A stretch of DNA of 56,653 nt from Alloprevotella sp. oral taxon 473 str. F0040 (lineage in GTDB: Bacteria; Bacteroidota; Bacteroidia; Bacteroidales; Bacteroidaceae). The translations under genes were made by a program, and so were the position numbers. The stretch spans positions 86,049 through 142,701 of the forward strand of contig NZ_KB290710.1 in the NCBI RefSeq assembly GCF_000318095.2, in the 5' to 3' direction. Under the pieces are notes generated by a model, which did no database searches, was not told the origin of the DNA, and saw only the letters and a list, made by a program, of their open reading frames with translations. The first letter of the stretch is position 1. Every line of letters starts with the position of its first letter. Below are positions 18,441-26,410 of this stretch, in pieces.

Positions 18441-18956
18441 TCATGCACTTCGAGAGGTATTTCTCAGTTTCTCAAAAGTGGCCATGAAAATCACTGTCAA
18501 TGCTGTGCTACTCACTACTTCTATGAGCAGGCGAAGCGGGTCGAAGAGAGAGAAAGTTTCGAGGAGGAAGAATACCATCGTGTGAATGAACGTCACTGCA
18601 ATAGCAAATTTCAAGAAACCACTCCATTGCATCGTACGAATAGAGGGGGTGAACTCCTCTTCCAGTTTATCATCTGGAGCAAAAGCACGCAATAGCAAGG
18701 GAGTGACAAGCCCAACGAGGGTTAAGGCTCCGGCAGCTGCTCCAACCGTGTTGCTGAGTGTGTCTACCACCAGTCCAAGCGCGAATCCAAGCACTACGTA
18801 AATCCATCGTGAAGTGCCGTGAGGCAGCATGATGAGTGCGTAGACATACGGCATTGGTGTGGCATATCCTATCAGGTGAATGTGATTGAACACCAAGGTT
18901 TGGGCGAGAATTAAACCCAAAATCCAAAGGATGCGAGGGAGGATGACATTAAACAT
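18441..18956 (-). CDS. mreD: MreD, rod-shape-determining membrane protein
   Basis: 171 residues, highly hydrophobic with about five membrane helices. It has the MreD-like order in which an N-terminal helix pair is followed by GFALGLVVDTLSNTVG (family position of the conserved Gly/Asp turn, about 58-73). Its position between mreC and mrdA, and its size, are as expected. It is an integral scaffold of the elongasome. Confidence 0.88.
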   Translation of the reverse strand: MFNVILPRILWILGLILAQTLVFNHIHLIGYATPMPYVYALIMLPHGTSRWIYVVLGFALGLVVDTLSNTVGAAAGALTLVGLVTPLLLRAFAPDDKLEEEFTPSIRTMQWSGFLKFAIAVTFIHTMVFFLLETFSLFDPLRLLIEVVSSTALTVIFMATFEKLRNTSRSA

Positions 18957-19136
18957 GGGTTTACGACGTTAAAACTTATAATTTAGAGGCTAGTGGGCAA
19001 CTATGAATGGATATAAGTTGTACGCAGAACTTACAACATCATATAATCATCGATGTTAGCATGTACAGTGGAGACTGTGATATTAGAAAATGGAATAGAG
19101 GTTTGATTCCCCATTCTAACGTGCTTATACGATTAC

Positions 19137-19988
19137 CTATTGTAAGCTATCAGCCTTTTCTTGTAATTGTCGAATCTCTGCTTTGTAGGGAGTCACCACT
19201 ACATTGACATCGCGTAGGTTAGCAAAGTCGGTGCCGAGGACGATGTCCAAGCGGTAGCTCTGTCCATCGGAAGAGTTGCTCACCTTGTGCACGCGACCTA
19301 CAAAGATGCCTGGAGGAAATACCGAAGAATATCCTGAAGTTTCAATCACATTGCCAGCTCGAGTTTTGGCGTAGCGCGGCACATCATCGAGCTGTGCCAT
19401 GCGCGTGCTACCACCATCCCATTGTAGGTAGCCAAAATAGTTCTTACCGCGCACTCGGCATGAGATGCTAGACTTGGTGTGAGTCACTGGGATAATCAAA
19501 GCATAGTTTTCACCTACTAAATAGACTATTCCTATGACACCACCACCGCCAACGACGCCCATCTCGGGGCGGACGCCATCTTTTCTTCCGCGGTTAATCA
19601 CCAAATATCCATCATGACCACGGCGCACTCCATTGCTCACCACACGCGCTGGGAGCAGCTGAAAGCCCGCAAGTTCTTGTCGCACCTTACGTTCGGTAAA
19701 TGTGGTGTCGTGTGTTGCAGAATCTAGTGCAGCGCGCAACACCGCATTTTCTTGTTGCAGTTTGGTGTTCTCTGTGGTGAGTAGGGCGTTGATATCTCCG
19801 AGCTTGAAATAGGCTTCGAGCGAAGCATAGGTTTCATTGGCCTTTGCTGCGCTTTCATTGGCCGCAGTGTTCCATACGCTCCCTTGGTAGTTGTTGAACT
19901 GGAAGAGGAGCGTCAAACTGATCCCCTCCAACAGGATGAAGAGAAAGAGATAGTTGTAGCGGCGAAGGAAGTCGAGAAGTATTTGCAT
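19137..19988 (-). CDS. mreC: MreC, rod-shape-determining periplasmic scaffold
   Basis: 283 residues from the ATG at 19988 (MQILLDFLRRYNY), preferred over an in-frame ATG 21 bases upstream because it leads straight into the membrane helix (about 13-30). A coiled-coil stretch follows (about 50-90, LTTENTKLQQENAVLRAAL). The two-barrel beta domain has the MreC phrases NRGRKDGVRPEMGVV and GVIGIV. It bridges MreB/MreD to PBP2/RodA. The gap to mreD is 180 bases with nothing recognisable in it. Confidence 0.93.
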   Translation of the reverse strand: MQILLDFLRRYNYLFLFILLEGISLTLLFQFNNYQGSVWNTAANESAAKANETYASLEAYFKLGDINALLTTENTKLQQENAVLRAALDSATHDTTFTERKVRQELAGFQLLPARVVSNGVRRGHDGYLVINRGRKDGVRPEMGVVGGGGVIGIVYLVGENYALIIPVTHTKSSISCRVRGKNYFGYLQWDGGSTRMAQLDDVPRYAKTRAGNVIETSGYSSVFPPGIFVGRVHKVSNSSDGQSYRLDIVLGTDFANLRDVNVVVTPYKAEIRQLQEKADSLQ

Positions 19989-20161
19989 CGTTGGGGATAT
20001 GATGGGCAAAAGCCCTGCCTACAGAAGAGACAGGGCAGAGATTGCACAGAAGATGCTGCAAAAATGCGCGCTGCTCTCCATGTGGGTTATCGCCATATAT
20101 GAGCGATTATTCATTATAGAAAGCAGAGAAATGATCATGACAAAGCCTAAAGGCGCATGAT

Positions 20162-21199
20162 TTATCGCATCAAGCAGGGGTATTCGTCGATGTTGGCGAG
20201 AGCCTTGCCCGTACCTTTGGCCACACAGAGGAGGGGTTCTTCAGCTACGTGGAAGGGGATGTTGATCTTATTGCTCAAACGCTGTGCCAAACCACGAAGG
20301 AGGGCACCACCACCGGTGAGATAAATACCGTTCTTCACGATGTCGGCATAGAGTTCGGGTGGAGTGTTGGAGAGCGCATTGAGCACTGCCGTTTCGATAA
20401 GTCCCACGGAGCGTTCGAGACAGTGCGCGATTTCCTGATAGCATACGGGCACTTCCATAGGAAGCGCAGTGATGCGGTTAGGACCATGCACCACATAGTC
20501 TTCGGGAGCTTCTGCAGGAGGCAATTCAGCCAAGGCACTACCCACGTTGATTTTGATACGTTCCGCCATACGTTCTGAGACAGACACGTTGTGCTGTCGG
20601 CTCATGTATTCGCGGATATCGGCTGTGAAGTCGTCGCCTGCCATCTTGATGGAGTTGTTCGATACGATACCACCCATAGAAATCACCGCGATTTCGGTAG
20701 TACCACCACCGATGTCCACCACCATATTACCTTCAGGGGCGTTCACATCAAGACCAATACCGATGGCAGCAGCCATAGGTTCGAAAATCAGATATACGTC
20801 GCGACCACCAGCATGTTCGGCACTGTCGCGCACTGCACGGAGCTCCACCTCAGTAGAACCCGAAGGCACACCAATCACCATGCGGATGCTGGGGGTGAAA
20901 AGGTGGCGACTGGTGCGCACCATGTTGATCAGTCCGCGCATCATCTGTTCGCAGGCGTTAAAGTCCGCAATCACACCATCGTGCAGAGGGCGAACTACGC
21001 GGATTTTCTCGCTGGTCTTTTCATACATGAGCTTCGCACGCTCACCCACTGCGATAGTTTTCTCAGTGGTAGGGTCGAGTGCCACCACAGAAGGCTCGTT
21101 CACAGCTATCTCACCATCGGAGATAATGATGGTGTTGGCCGTGCCGAGGTCCATGGCAAGCTCACGCTTCATAGAGAAAAAGGAAGAAAAAATTCCCAT
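20162..21199 (-). CDS. mreB: MreB, actin-like cell-shape protein
   Basis: 345 residues from the ATG at 21199 (MGIFSSFFSMKRELAMD); a further ATG 30 bases upstream is possible. Actin-fold nucleotide motifs are present: phosphate 1 AMDLGTANT (about 15-23), phosphate 2 VDIGGGTTEIA (about 165) and adenosine YLTGGGALL (about 295). The length and motifs are complete. It forms filaments that direct wall synthesis. It is the first of the mreB-mreC-mreD-mrdA-rodA run and follows purH by 92 bases. Confidence 0.96.
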   Translation of the reverse strand: MGIFSSFFSMKRELAMDLGTANTIIISDGEIAVNEPSVVALDPTTEKTIAVGERAKLMYEKTSEKIRVVRPLHDGVIADFNACEQMMRGLINMVRTSRHLFTPSIRMVIGVPSGSTEVELRAVRDSAEHAGGRDVYLIFEPMAAAIGIGLDVNAPEGNMVVDIGGGTTEIAVISMGGIVSNNSIKMAGDDFTADIREYMSRQHNVSVSERMAERIKINVGSALAELPPAEAPEDYVVHGPNRITALPMEVPVCYQEIAHCLERSVGLIETAVLNALSNTPPELYADIVKNGIYLTGGGALLRGLAQRLSNKINIPFHVAEEPLLCVAKGTGKALANIDEYPCLMR

Positions 21200-21222
21200 T
21201 GTCAATATTTTGCTTGATTCAT

Positions 21223-21250
21223 TGCCCAATAGGGCGCATCCCTTTGGGCA
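21223..21250. promoter_or_regulatory. Hairpin in the purH-mreB gap
   Basis: TGCCCAATAGGG and CCCTTTGGGCA pair with a single bulge around a CGCAT loop, 24 bases before the mreB ATG. There is no T-run, so it is more likely an mRNA leader structure (stability or translation control) than a terminator. Confidence 0.4.
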
Positions 21251-21291
21251 CTGTGTAAGGAGAAATCTAAACTAGATACGTATGTCCTCGT

Positions 21292-21888
21292 TTAGTTTTT
21301 GCTAAACCATGCGTGAATCGCAGTGTCGTAGTGGCTAGAGGTTGCGAAAGCGTTGGTAGCAAATTGTTTGCGTTGTTCCAAGGTTGTTTCAGCACCTTGC
21401 GCCTTGACGATGTCGAGCAAAGGTTGGTAGTCCGCTTTAGAGGAAACAATCACCACATCCTTATGGTTTTTCGCACCTGCGCGAATGAGAGAGATACCAC
21501 CGATGTCAATCTTTTCGATGATGTCTGCATCAGAAGCACCAGAAGCCACCGTAGCTTCGAAGGGATAAAGATCGACAATCACGAGGTCAATTTCGGGGAT
21601 TTCATAGTGCGCCATTTGCTCGCGGTCATCTTCCAAGTCGCGACGGCCGAGAATGCCACCGAATACTTTGGGGTGGAGTGTCTTCACACGTCCACCGAGG
21701 ATGGAAGGATATGACGTCAAATCTTCCACTTGTTGGCAGGGAAGTCCGAGCGACACGATAAAATCGTGCGTGCCACCAGTGGAAAGAAATTGAACACCTT
21801 CGTTGTGAAGGGCTTTGAGAAGCGTGTCGAGGCCATCTTTGTGGAACACCGACACGAGAGCGGTTTTGATTTTGCGCGTAGTAGCCAT
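21292..21888 (-). CDS. purH: IMP cyclohydrolase domain of PurH, stand-alone
   Basis: 198 residues that align along their whole length with the N-terminal IMP cyclohydrolase (MGS-like) domain of bifunctional PurH. Recognisable blocks are STGGTHDFI (about 36), VEDLTSYPSILGGRVKTLHP (about 55-74), IDLVIVDLYPFE and IDIGGISLIRAGAKNH (about 128-143). Family PurH is usually about 510 residues, with an AICAR transformylase domain after residue 200. Here a stop follows the linker (HYDTAIHAWFSKN) and only 92 bases separate it from mreB, so that second domain is absent. It catalyses closure of FAICAR to IMP. It lies first in the block that leads into mreB. Confidence 0.88.
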   Translation of the reverse strand: MATTRKIKTALVSVFHKDGLDTLLKALHNEGVQFLSTGGTHDFIVSLGLPCQQVEDLTSYPSILGGRVKTLHPKVFGGILGRRDLEDDREQMAHYEIPEIDLVIVDLYPFEATVASGASDADIIEKIDIGGISLIRAGAKNHKDVVIVSSKADYQPLLDIVKAQGAETTLEQRKQFATNAFATSSHYDTAIHAWFSKN

Positions 21889-22293
21889 AGGGTTGTTTGA
21901 GGAGATAATAATCCCAAATCGGTCATTAGACCGTTATAGTGCAATTCGTTATAGAGAAGATAACTTCCTGCCATCTTTCATTTTCTTGTTGGCATCTTGT
22001 TTCTTGTTCGTTCTCGACGTAGCCCGCTACGCCTTCGAACTCACAACCAACCATCTGCTCAACAATATAATGAAATCTGTTCAGGCTCTAATGAGCGATT
22101 TGGGATAATACGTGTGCACAAAATTACGACAAAGTTTTGGATTATCCCCATAAATCTCCGTGATACCGCGCGAGTTTAGCCCTTTTTATTTCCACTTTTG
22201 CTATAAACCACCCGATTTGCTTTGTTTGCAACCCAGTTGCACACGAATTTCTCTATCTTTGCATCATCAAAATCATCACACAATCTCTGAATT
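21889..22293. other. Divergent intergenic region purH / Zn ATPase
   Basis: 405 bases between divergent genes. GGGATAAT (22103-22110) and ATTATCCC (22142-22149) form an 8-bp inverted repeat that brackets a minus-strand TAATTTTG (22120-22127), a candidate purH -7 box. The plus-strand ATPase promoter is at 22254-22262. The rest shows no gene. Confidence 0.4.
22254..22262 (+). promoter_or_regulatory. -7 box of the P-type ATPase gene
   Basis: TATCTTTGC is a perfect TAnnTTTGC, 32 bases before the ATG at 22294. TTG at 22237-22239 or TTTG at 22225-22228 could serve as -33, but neither is at ideal spacing. Confidence 0.6.
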
Positions 22294-24147
22294 ATGGATA
22301 AGCATTGTCACTCTCATCATGAACAAAATGGCCATGACACTGGTGTACATCACCATGCACACAGCCATCACGACCACGAGCATTGCGGTTGTGCCCATTA
22401 TCATGAGGAGCACAATCCGCATCACGATGCAGAGCATCTGCATTGTGCGAGCGACACCTGCGCTTGTGCCTGCGGATGTCATGCACACGATGGTCATAAT
22501 CACGAGCATGGCGGAGCGCGCCAATGGATAGTTTTCACGGTGGCTGCCTGCCTTGCCCTCAGCACTTGGATATTGCAAAGCCTTGTTGCCCAGCAACACT
22601 TGTCGTTTTCCCATCCCGAATGGTTGAAATTCGGATATATCCTCGCCTATCTCCTTGCAGCGCAAACCGTCTTCAAAGGAGCTTGGCAAGGACTGCGCAA
22701 AGGCCAGGTGTTCAACGAGTTCTTTCTCATGCTCATTGCCACCGTGGGAGCGATTGCTCTTGGGGATTATCCCGAAGCTGTGGGCGTGATGTTGTTCTAC
22801 CTGTTGGGCGAAAACCTACAAGGACTAGCCGTGGGGCGTGCGCGCAAGAGCATCGCATCGCTCGTGGCTTTGCGTCCCGACGCCTGCACCTTGGTCAATG
22901 AGGCCTCGGGCACCACACAGATGTGCAGTCCTAAAGACGTAGCTCTCGGCAGTTTGCTCCGTGTAGAGCGCGGAGCGCGTGTGCCTCTGGACGGCGTGTT
23001 GTGCGATGTCCCTTCAGTAATCACGGAGGGAAAACCTTATACCTCTGCACAGTTCGACACCGCGGCTCTCACAGGAGAGAGCGTGGCGCGCAAAGTAGCT
23101 GTTGGGGAGCGCGTGATGTCGGGCTATATCGTGATGGATCGTCCCATTTATCTCCGCACCGACCGCGCATTGGGCGAAGATGCTCTCTCGCGCATCCTAC
23201 AAATGGTGGAAGATGCCGCAGCGCGCAAAGCCCCTGCCGAACAGATGCTCACGAAAATCGCGCGCATCTACACTCCCGTGGTGGTGGCCCTCGCTGCTTT
23301 GCTCGTAGTGGTGCCTGCTTTGGTGCAATGGGTTGCGCCCCAAACCGACATCGTCCTCAGTGAATGGGTGTATCGTGCCCTCGTCTTCCTCGTGGCATCT
23401 TGTCCCTGCGCCTTGGTGCTGAGCATCCCATTGAGCTATTTTGCCGGCATTGGCAGAGCTTCCAAGCGTGGTGTCCTTTTCAAGGGCGGATTGCACCTAG
23501 ATGCTGTGACCCAAATTGATACGGTGGTGTTCGACAAAACTGGAACCCTCACCACGGGTGTCGTGACTTTGCAAGACGGCATGGATAGCGGTGCAGAAGG
23601 AGCCTTCTCCGTGAGCAATGATGAGGCGCGCCCCACGTCCAAAGCTGCGGTAGAGATGCTCCAACAAATGGGCATTCACACCGTGATGCTCTCAGGCGAC
23701 TATGCCGAAGCGGTGGATGCACTGGCCCAACAGTTAGGGCTCAATGAGTGGCATTCGCGCTTGTTGCCCGAAGACAAACTACATCATGTGGAACGCCTCA
23801 TGAGCGAAGGGCGCAAAGTCGCCTTTGTGGGTGATGGCATCAATGATGCTCCTGTATTAGCTCGCGCTCACGTTGGTTTTGCGATGGGAGCAGGTGGCAC
23901 AGATGCTGCGGTGGAAACGGCAGATGTGGTGCTGGCCACCGACGATCCGCTCCGTGTGGCCGATGCTATTCGTGCTGGACGTAGCACGCGCCGCTTGGTC
24001 TGGGAAAACGTCACTTTGGCGATTGGTATAAAAACAATCGTGTTGGTGCTCTCCGCCTTCGGTTTAGCGGGCATGTGGGCTGCCGTGTTTGCCGACACAG
24101 GAGTCGTATTGCTCTGCGTACTCAATGTGCTTCGTCCTCGACGATAA
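22294..24147 (+). CDS. Heavy-metal (Zn/Cd-type) P1B ATPase lacking most of its N domain
   Basis: 617 residues. The N-terminal ~73 residues are His/Cys-rich (over 25 His), a soft metal-binding tail. Actuator motif TGES is at 260-263, the transmembrane metal site Cys370-Pro-Cys372, the phosphorylated Asp414 in DKTGTLT, and the P-domain hinge GDGINDAP at 513-520. In the family, roughly 150 residues separate DKTGT from the following GD motif and carry the ATP-binding N domain with its His-Pro pair. Here only about 54 residues do, with no His-Pro. The frame is uninterrupted, so this is an in-frame loss. CPC plus the His-rich tail suggests Zn/Cd export; ATPase activity is doubtful. Confidence 0.85.
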   Translation: MDKHCHSHHEQNGHDTGVHHHAHSHHDHEHCGCAHYHEEHNPHHDAEHLHCASDTCACACGCHAHDGHNHEHGGARQWIVFTVAACLALSTWILQSLVAQQHLSFSHPEWLKFGYILAYLLAAQTVFKGAWQGLRKGQVFNEFFLMLIATVGAIALGDYPEAVGVMLFYLLGENLQGLAVGRARKSIASLVALRPDACTLVNEASGTTQMCSPKDVALGSLLRVERGARVPLDGVLCDVPSVITEGKPYTSAQFDTAALTGESVARKVAVGERVMSGYIVMDRPIYLRTDRALGEDALSRILQMVEDAAARKAPAEQMLTKIARIYTPVVVALAALLVVVPALVQWVAPQTDIVLSEWVYRALVFLVASCPCALVLSIPLSYFAGIGRASKRGVLFKGGLHLDAVTQIDTVVFDKTGTLTTGVVTLQDGMDSGAEGAFSVSNDEARPTSKAAVEMLQQMGIHTVMLSGDYAEAVDALAQQLGLNEWHSRLLPEDKLHHVERLMSEGRKVAFVGDGINDAPVLARAHVGFAMGAGGTDAAVETADVVLATDDPLRVADAIRAGRSTRRLVWENVTLAIGIKTIVLVLSAFGLAGMWAAVFADTGVVLLCVLNVLRPRR

Positions 24148-24172
24148 GGCTACTCTCTCTCTTATTTCTCCT

Positions 24173-24217
24173 AAAGGGTGCAAATCATCTCTGTCAGATG
24201 GTTTGCACCCTTTTTTT
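24173..24217 (+). terminator. Rho-independent terminator of the P-type ATPase gene
   Basis: AAAGGGTGCAAATC (24173-24186) pairs with GGTTTGCACCCTTT (24200-24213), with an inner ATCT/AGAT stem. It is followed by a T-run to 24217, 25 bases after the stop. Confidence 0.88.
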
Positions 24218-24270
24218 GTGTTTCAACGCAGAGGGTAAGGGAGTGCCGTGGTGAGTGGTCGTTTACTTTC

Positions 24271-24279
24271 TATCTTTGC
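24271..24279 (+). promoter_or_regulatory. Orphan -7 box upstream of the 21-bp repeat array
   Basis: TATCTTTGC, a perfect TAnnTTTGC, lies 12 bases before an ATG at 24291. No convincing -33 is seen. Confidence 0.4.
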
Positions 24280-24290
24280 ATGTGAAAGTC

Positions 24291-24614
24291 ATGTGCACTG
24301 CAGATTTGAAGGGGATAATAGCCTTCAGACGAGTCCCTTTTTCGTACGAAAAATGCACAATCTCTGAGTATCGCAAAAATATCTCGGAGATTTCTCAAAA
24401 AATCTCGGAGTTTTTTCCAGAAATGTCGGAGATAATTTTGAAAAACTCCGATGTTTTTGCAAAACTCTCCGAGAAAAGACAACGGATGCTCCAAGAAGTG
24501 GGAAGAGCATCGTGTAGTGCACTAAAATACATCGCTCTAAAGTCGGATATAAATCATGCTGAAGTCAAAAATATATCGTGCTGTCTTTCTTGCAATACTT
24601 CCCAAAGGGTGTAG
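24291..24614 (+). CDS. Doubtful small protein built on heptad repeats
   Basis: A 107-residue open frame begins at an ATG just behind a perfect -7 box and runs through the whole 21-bp repeat array. The repeat gives heptads of the type SEISQKI, SEFFPEM, SEIILKN, which could form a short amphipathic helix. Against a real gene: the related arrays at 35864 and 53381 are not open in the same frame, and the flanking codons look random. It could be a decayed coding repeat or pure chance. Confidence 0.25.
   Translation: MCTADLKGIIAFRRVPFSYEKCTISEYRKNISEISQKISEFFPEMSEIILKNSDVFAKLSEKRQRMLQEVGRASCSALKYIALKSDINHAEVKNISCCLSCNTSQRV
24361..24486. repeat. 21-bp phased repeat array 1 (six units)
   Basis: Units start at 24361, 24382, 24403, 24424, 24445 and 24466, exactly 21 bases apart. 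The consensus is TCTCGGAGATTTTTCAAAAAA. The last two units carry CTCCGA instead of CTCGGA, which is the box read from the other strand. The same unit recurs at 35864-35947 and 53381-53486. Confidence 0.8.
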
Positions 24615-24636
24615 AAGAATAGTCATCTGAAAACCT

Positions 24637-24675
24637 CAACGCGCCGATTCCTCCATTGGGGAAATCGGCGCGTTG
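24637..24675. terminator. GC-rich hairpin between converging genes
   Basis: CAACGCGCCGATT (24637-24649) pairs perfectly with AATCGGCGCGTTG (24663-24675), with an inner CTCC/GGGG stem. It lies 102 bases beyond the stop of the minus-strand inositol-phosphate synthase gene and probably ends its transcript, although the T-run is short. Confidence 0.6.
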
Positions 24676-24776
24676 TCCTTTAATAATGTGCATCAGGGTG
24701 AGAGTAAATAGCAGAAAATCAATAGGTGTTCTCTTGCCTTTCTGTAAATCTCTGACGTGTCAATGTAGAAAATGCA

Positions 24777-26066
24777 TTAGTCTACGAGTTCATCGGCAGG
24801 ATAGCCACCCATTTCGCGGATAGCATTTTTGAGATGCACGTATTGGCGGTAGAGATTGTTCTCAGGTTCTTCATCCACGGTGTAGTCGTGTTGAGGGCTC
24901 TTGAGGTAGAAACTCAAGAAGCGTTGCGTGCCGTAGCGACCATCGCGCGCAGCCGCATCGATGAGTAACACAAGGTCGAGGCAGAGTGGTGCGGCAAGGA
25001 TGGAGTCGCGACAGAGAAAATTGATTTTCACCTGCATGGGATAGCCCATCCATCCGAAGATGTCGATGTTGTCCCATCCTTCTTTGTCGTCGCCACGTGG
25101 GGGATAGTAGTTGATGCGCACCTTGTGATAGTAGTCGCCATAGAGGTCGGGCTGATCTTCGGGGCGGAGAATGGTCTCGAGTGTGGAGAGTTTAGACACC
25201 TCTTTCGTCTTGAAGTTTTCGGGTTCGTCCAAGACTAGACCATCACGGTTGCCCAAAATGTTGGTGGAAAACCAGCCGTTCAGACCTAAACAGCGTGTGC
25301 TGAGGATGGGCGAGAAGCCACTCTTCACGAGGGTTTGGCCAGTCTTGAAGTCCTTACCAGCGATGGGCACGCGTTGTTGTTCGGCGAGTTGCCACATTGC
25401 AGGGATGTCCACGGTGGTGTTGGGCGCACCCATGACAAAAGGTGCACCTTCCATGAGCGCAGCATAGGCATAGCACATGGAGGGAGCCACATGTTCGCGG
25501 TCGTCGGCACGCATGGCTGCTTCAAGAGAAGCTACAGATTCGTGTACTTTGTCCACAGGAACATAGATTTCGGTAGAAGCTGCCCACAGCACAACCACAC
25601 GGTCCACACCACGCTCTGCCTTAAATTGTCGGATGTCTTGGCGCAGGTGTTCCACCATCTCCCAGCGTGTCATCTCGGGTAGCACGTTGGTGCCGTCTAG
25701 ACGTTGGGCATAGTGGCGGTCGAAAGCCGCGCGGAGCGGACGAATCGCCTCAAGTTCGGCTTGAAGGGGCAGAATGTCTTTGGCGCGGAGCACATCTGCA
25801 TTGACTGCACTCTCAAAAGCATTCTCGGGATATACGTCCCAGGCGGCAAACTCTAGGTCGTTGAGTGAGGGGAGTGAGAGGATTTCGTTATAGGGAAGGT
25901 AGCGTTGGGCTTCTCCTGTGCCCACGCGGATTTTGTCATACTGGGTGAGTGCGCCCACAGGTTTGGTGAGTCCTTTGCGTGCAGAGAATACACCAGCAAT
26001 AAAAGTGGTACTAACGGCGCCAAGACCTACGATCATTACACCGAGTTTTCCTGTAGCTTCTTTCAT
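24777..26066 (-). CDS. ino1: Myo-inositol-1-phosphate synthase
   Basis: 429 residues. The N-terminal NAD-binding Rossmann motif is IVGLGAVSTTF (about 12-22). Family blocks are LEFAAWDVYPENAFESA (about 71), VVLWAASTEIYVP (about 157), GKDFKTGQTLVKSG (about 239), NILGNRDGLVL (about 269) and the late Lys-rich INYYPPRGDDK/FGWMGYPMQVKINFLCRDS region (key: MQVKINFLCRDS). It converts glucose 6-phosphate to inositol 3-phosphate, the precursor of inositol lipids; in Bacteroidota these include inositol sphingolipids. No lipid-synthesis partner gene lies next to it. A -7 box lies at 26153-26160. Confidence 0.92.
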   Translation of the reverse strand: MKEATGKLGVMIVGLGAVSTTFIAGVFSARKGLTKPVGALTQYDKIRVGTGEAQRYLPYNEILSLPSLNDLEFAAWDVYPENAFESAVNADVLRAKDILPLQAELEAIRPLRAAFDRHYAQRLDGTNVLPEMTRWEMVEHLRQDIRQFKAERGVDRVVVLWAASTEIYVPVDKVHESVASLEAAMRADDREHVAPSMCYAYAALMEGAPFVMGAPNTTVDIPAMWQLAEQQRVPIAGKDFKTGQTLVKSGFSPILSTRCLGLNGWFSTNILGNRDGLVLDEPENFKTKEVSKLSTLETILRPEDQPDLYGDYYHKVRINYYPPRGDDKEGWDNIDIFGWMGYPMQVKINFLCRDSILAAPLCLDLVLLIDAAARDGRYGTQRFLSFYLKSPQHDYTVDEEPENNLYRQYVHLKNAIREMGGYPADELVD

Positions 26067-26152
26067 GTGTAGGAGTAAATTAAAAAGAATAGACAGAGGT
26101 GTCTACAAGGTATGCGGCTCATGCAGCGCATGTAGGCCGTGTTTCCATAGGT

Positions 26153-26160
26153 CAAAGTTA
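26153..26160 (-). promoter_or_regulatory. -7 box of the inositol-phosphate synthase gene
   Basis: On the minus strand this reads TAACTTTG, matching TAnnTTTG, with a leader of about 80 bases. The remaining bases of the 26067-26410 gap show no gene. Confidence 0.45.
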
Positions 26161-26309
26161 CACATTCTTTCGCGGTAGTGCGAAGAAAATCCGAGAAAAA
26201 GCACAACCCTTGGTCTAGATTGTACACTAAATGATGCAGTTCACCCCTTTTTTAGGAGGTGAGCGCATGATTTTGGAGAATAGAGTCTGATTGCCCTCAA
26301 AAAATATCG

Positions 26310-26318
26310 TACATTTGC
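26310..26318 (+). promoter_or_regulatory. -7 box of the MATE gene
   Basis: TACATTTGC matches TAnnTTTGC; a TTG at 26291-26293 is 16 bases upstream. The leader to the chosen ATG is about 90 bases. Confidence 0.5.
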
Positions 26319-26410
26319 AGTGGCAGCCTAGCCCTACAATTTCTATTTTATCTCTCTTGCTGTGGCTGCCATCACAGTACTGCTGCTCAGCTCTTGCACA
26401 TCCATTGTAT

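Noticed and set aside
20547-21275. Antisense open frames of 208-242 codons opposite mreB
   Set aside because: mreB is unambiguous and the antisense products show no family features.
24361-24486. CRISPR array
   Set aside because: The units abut at 21 bases with no unique spacers, and no cas genes are present.
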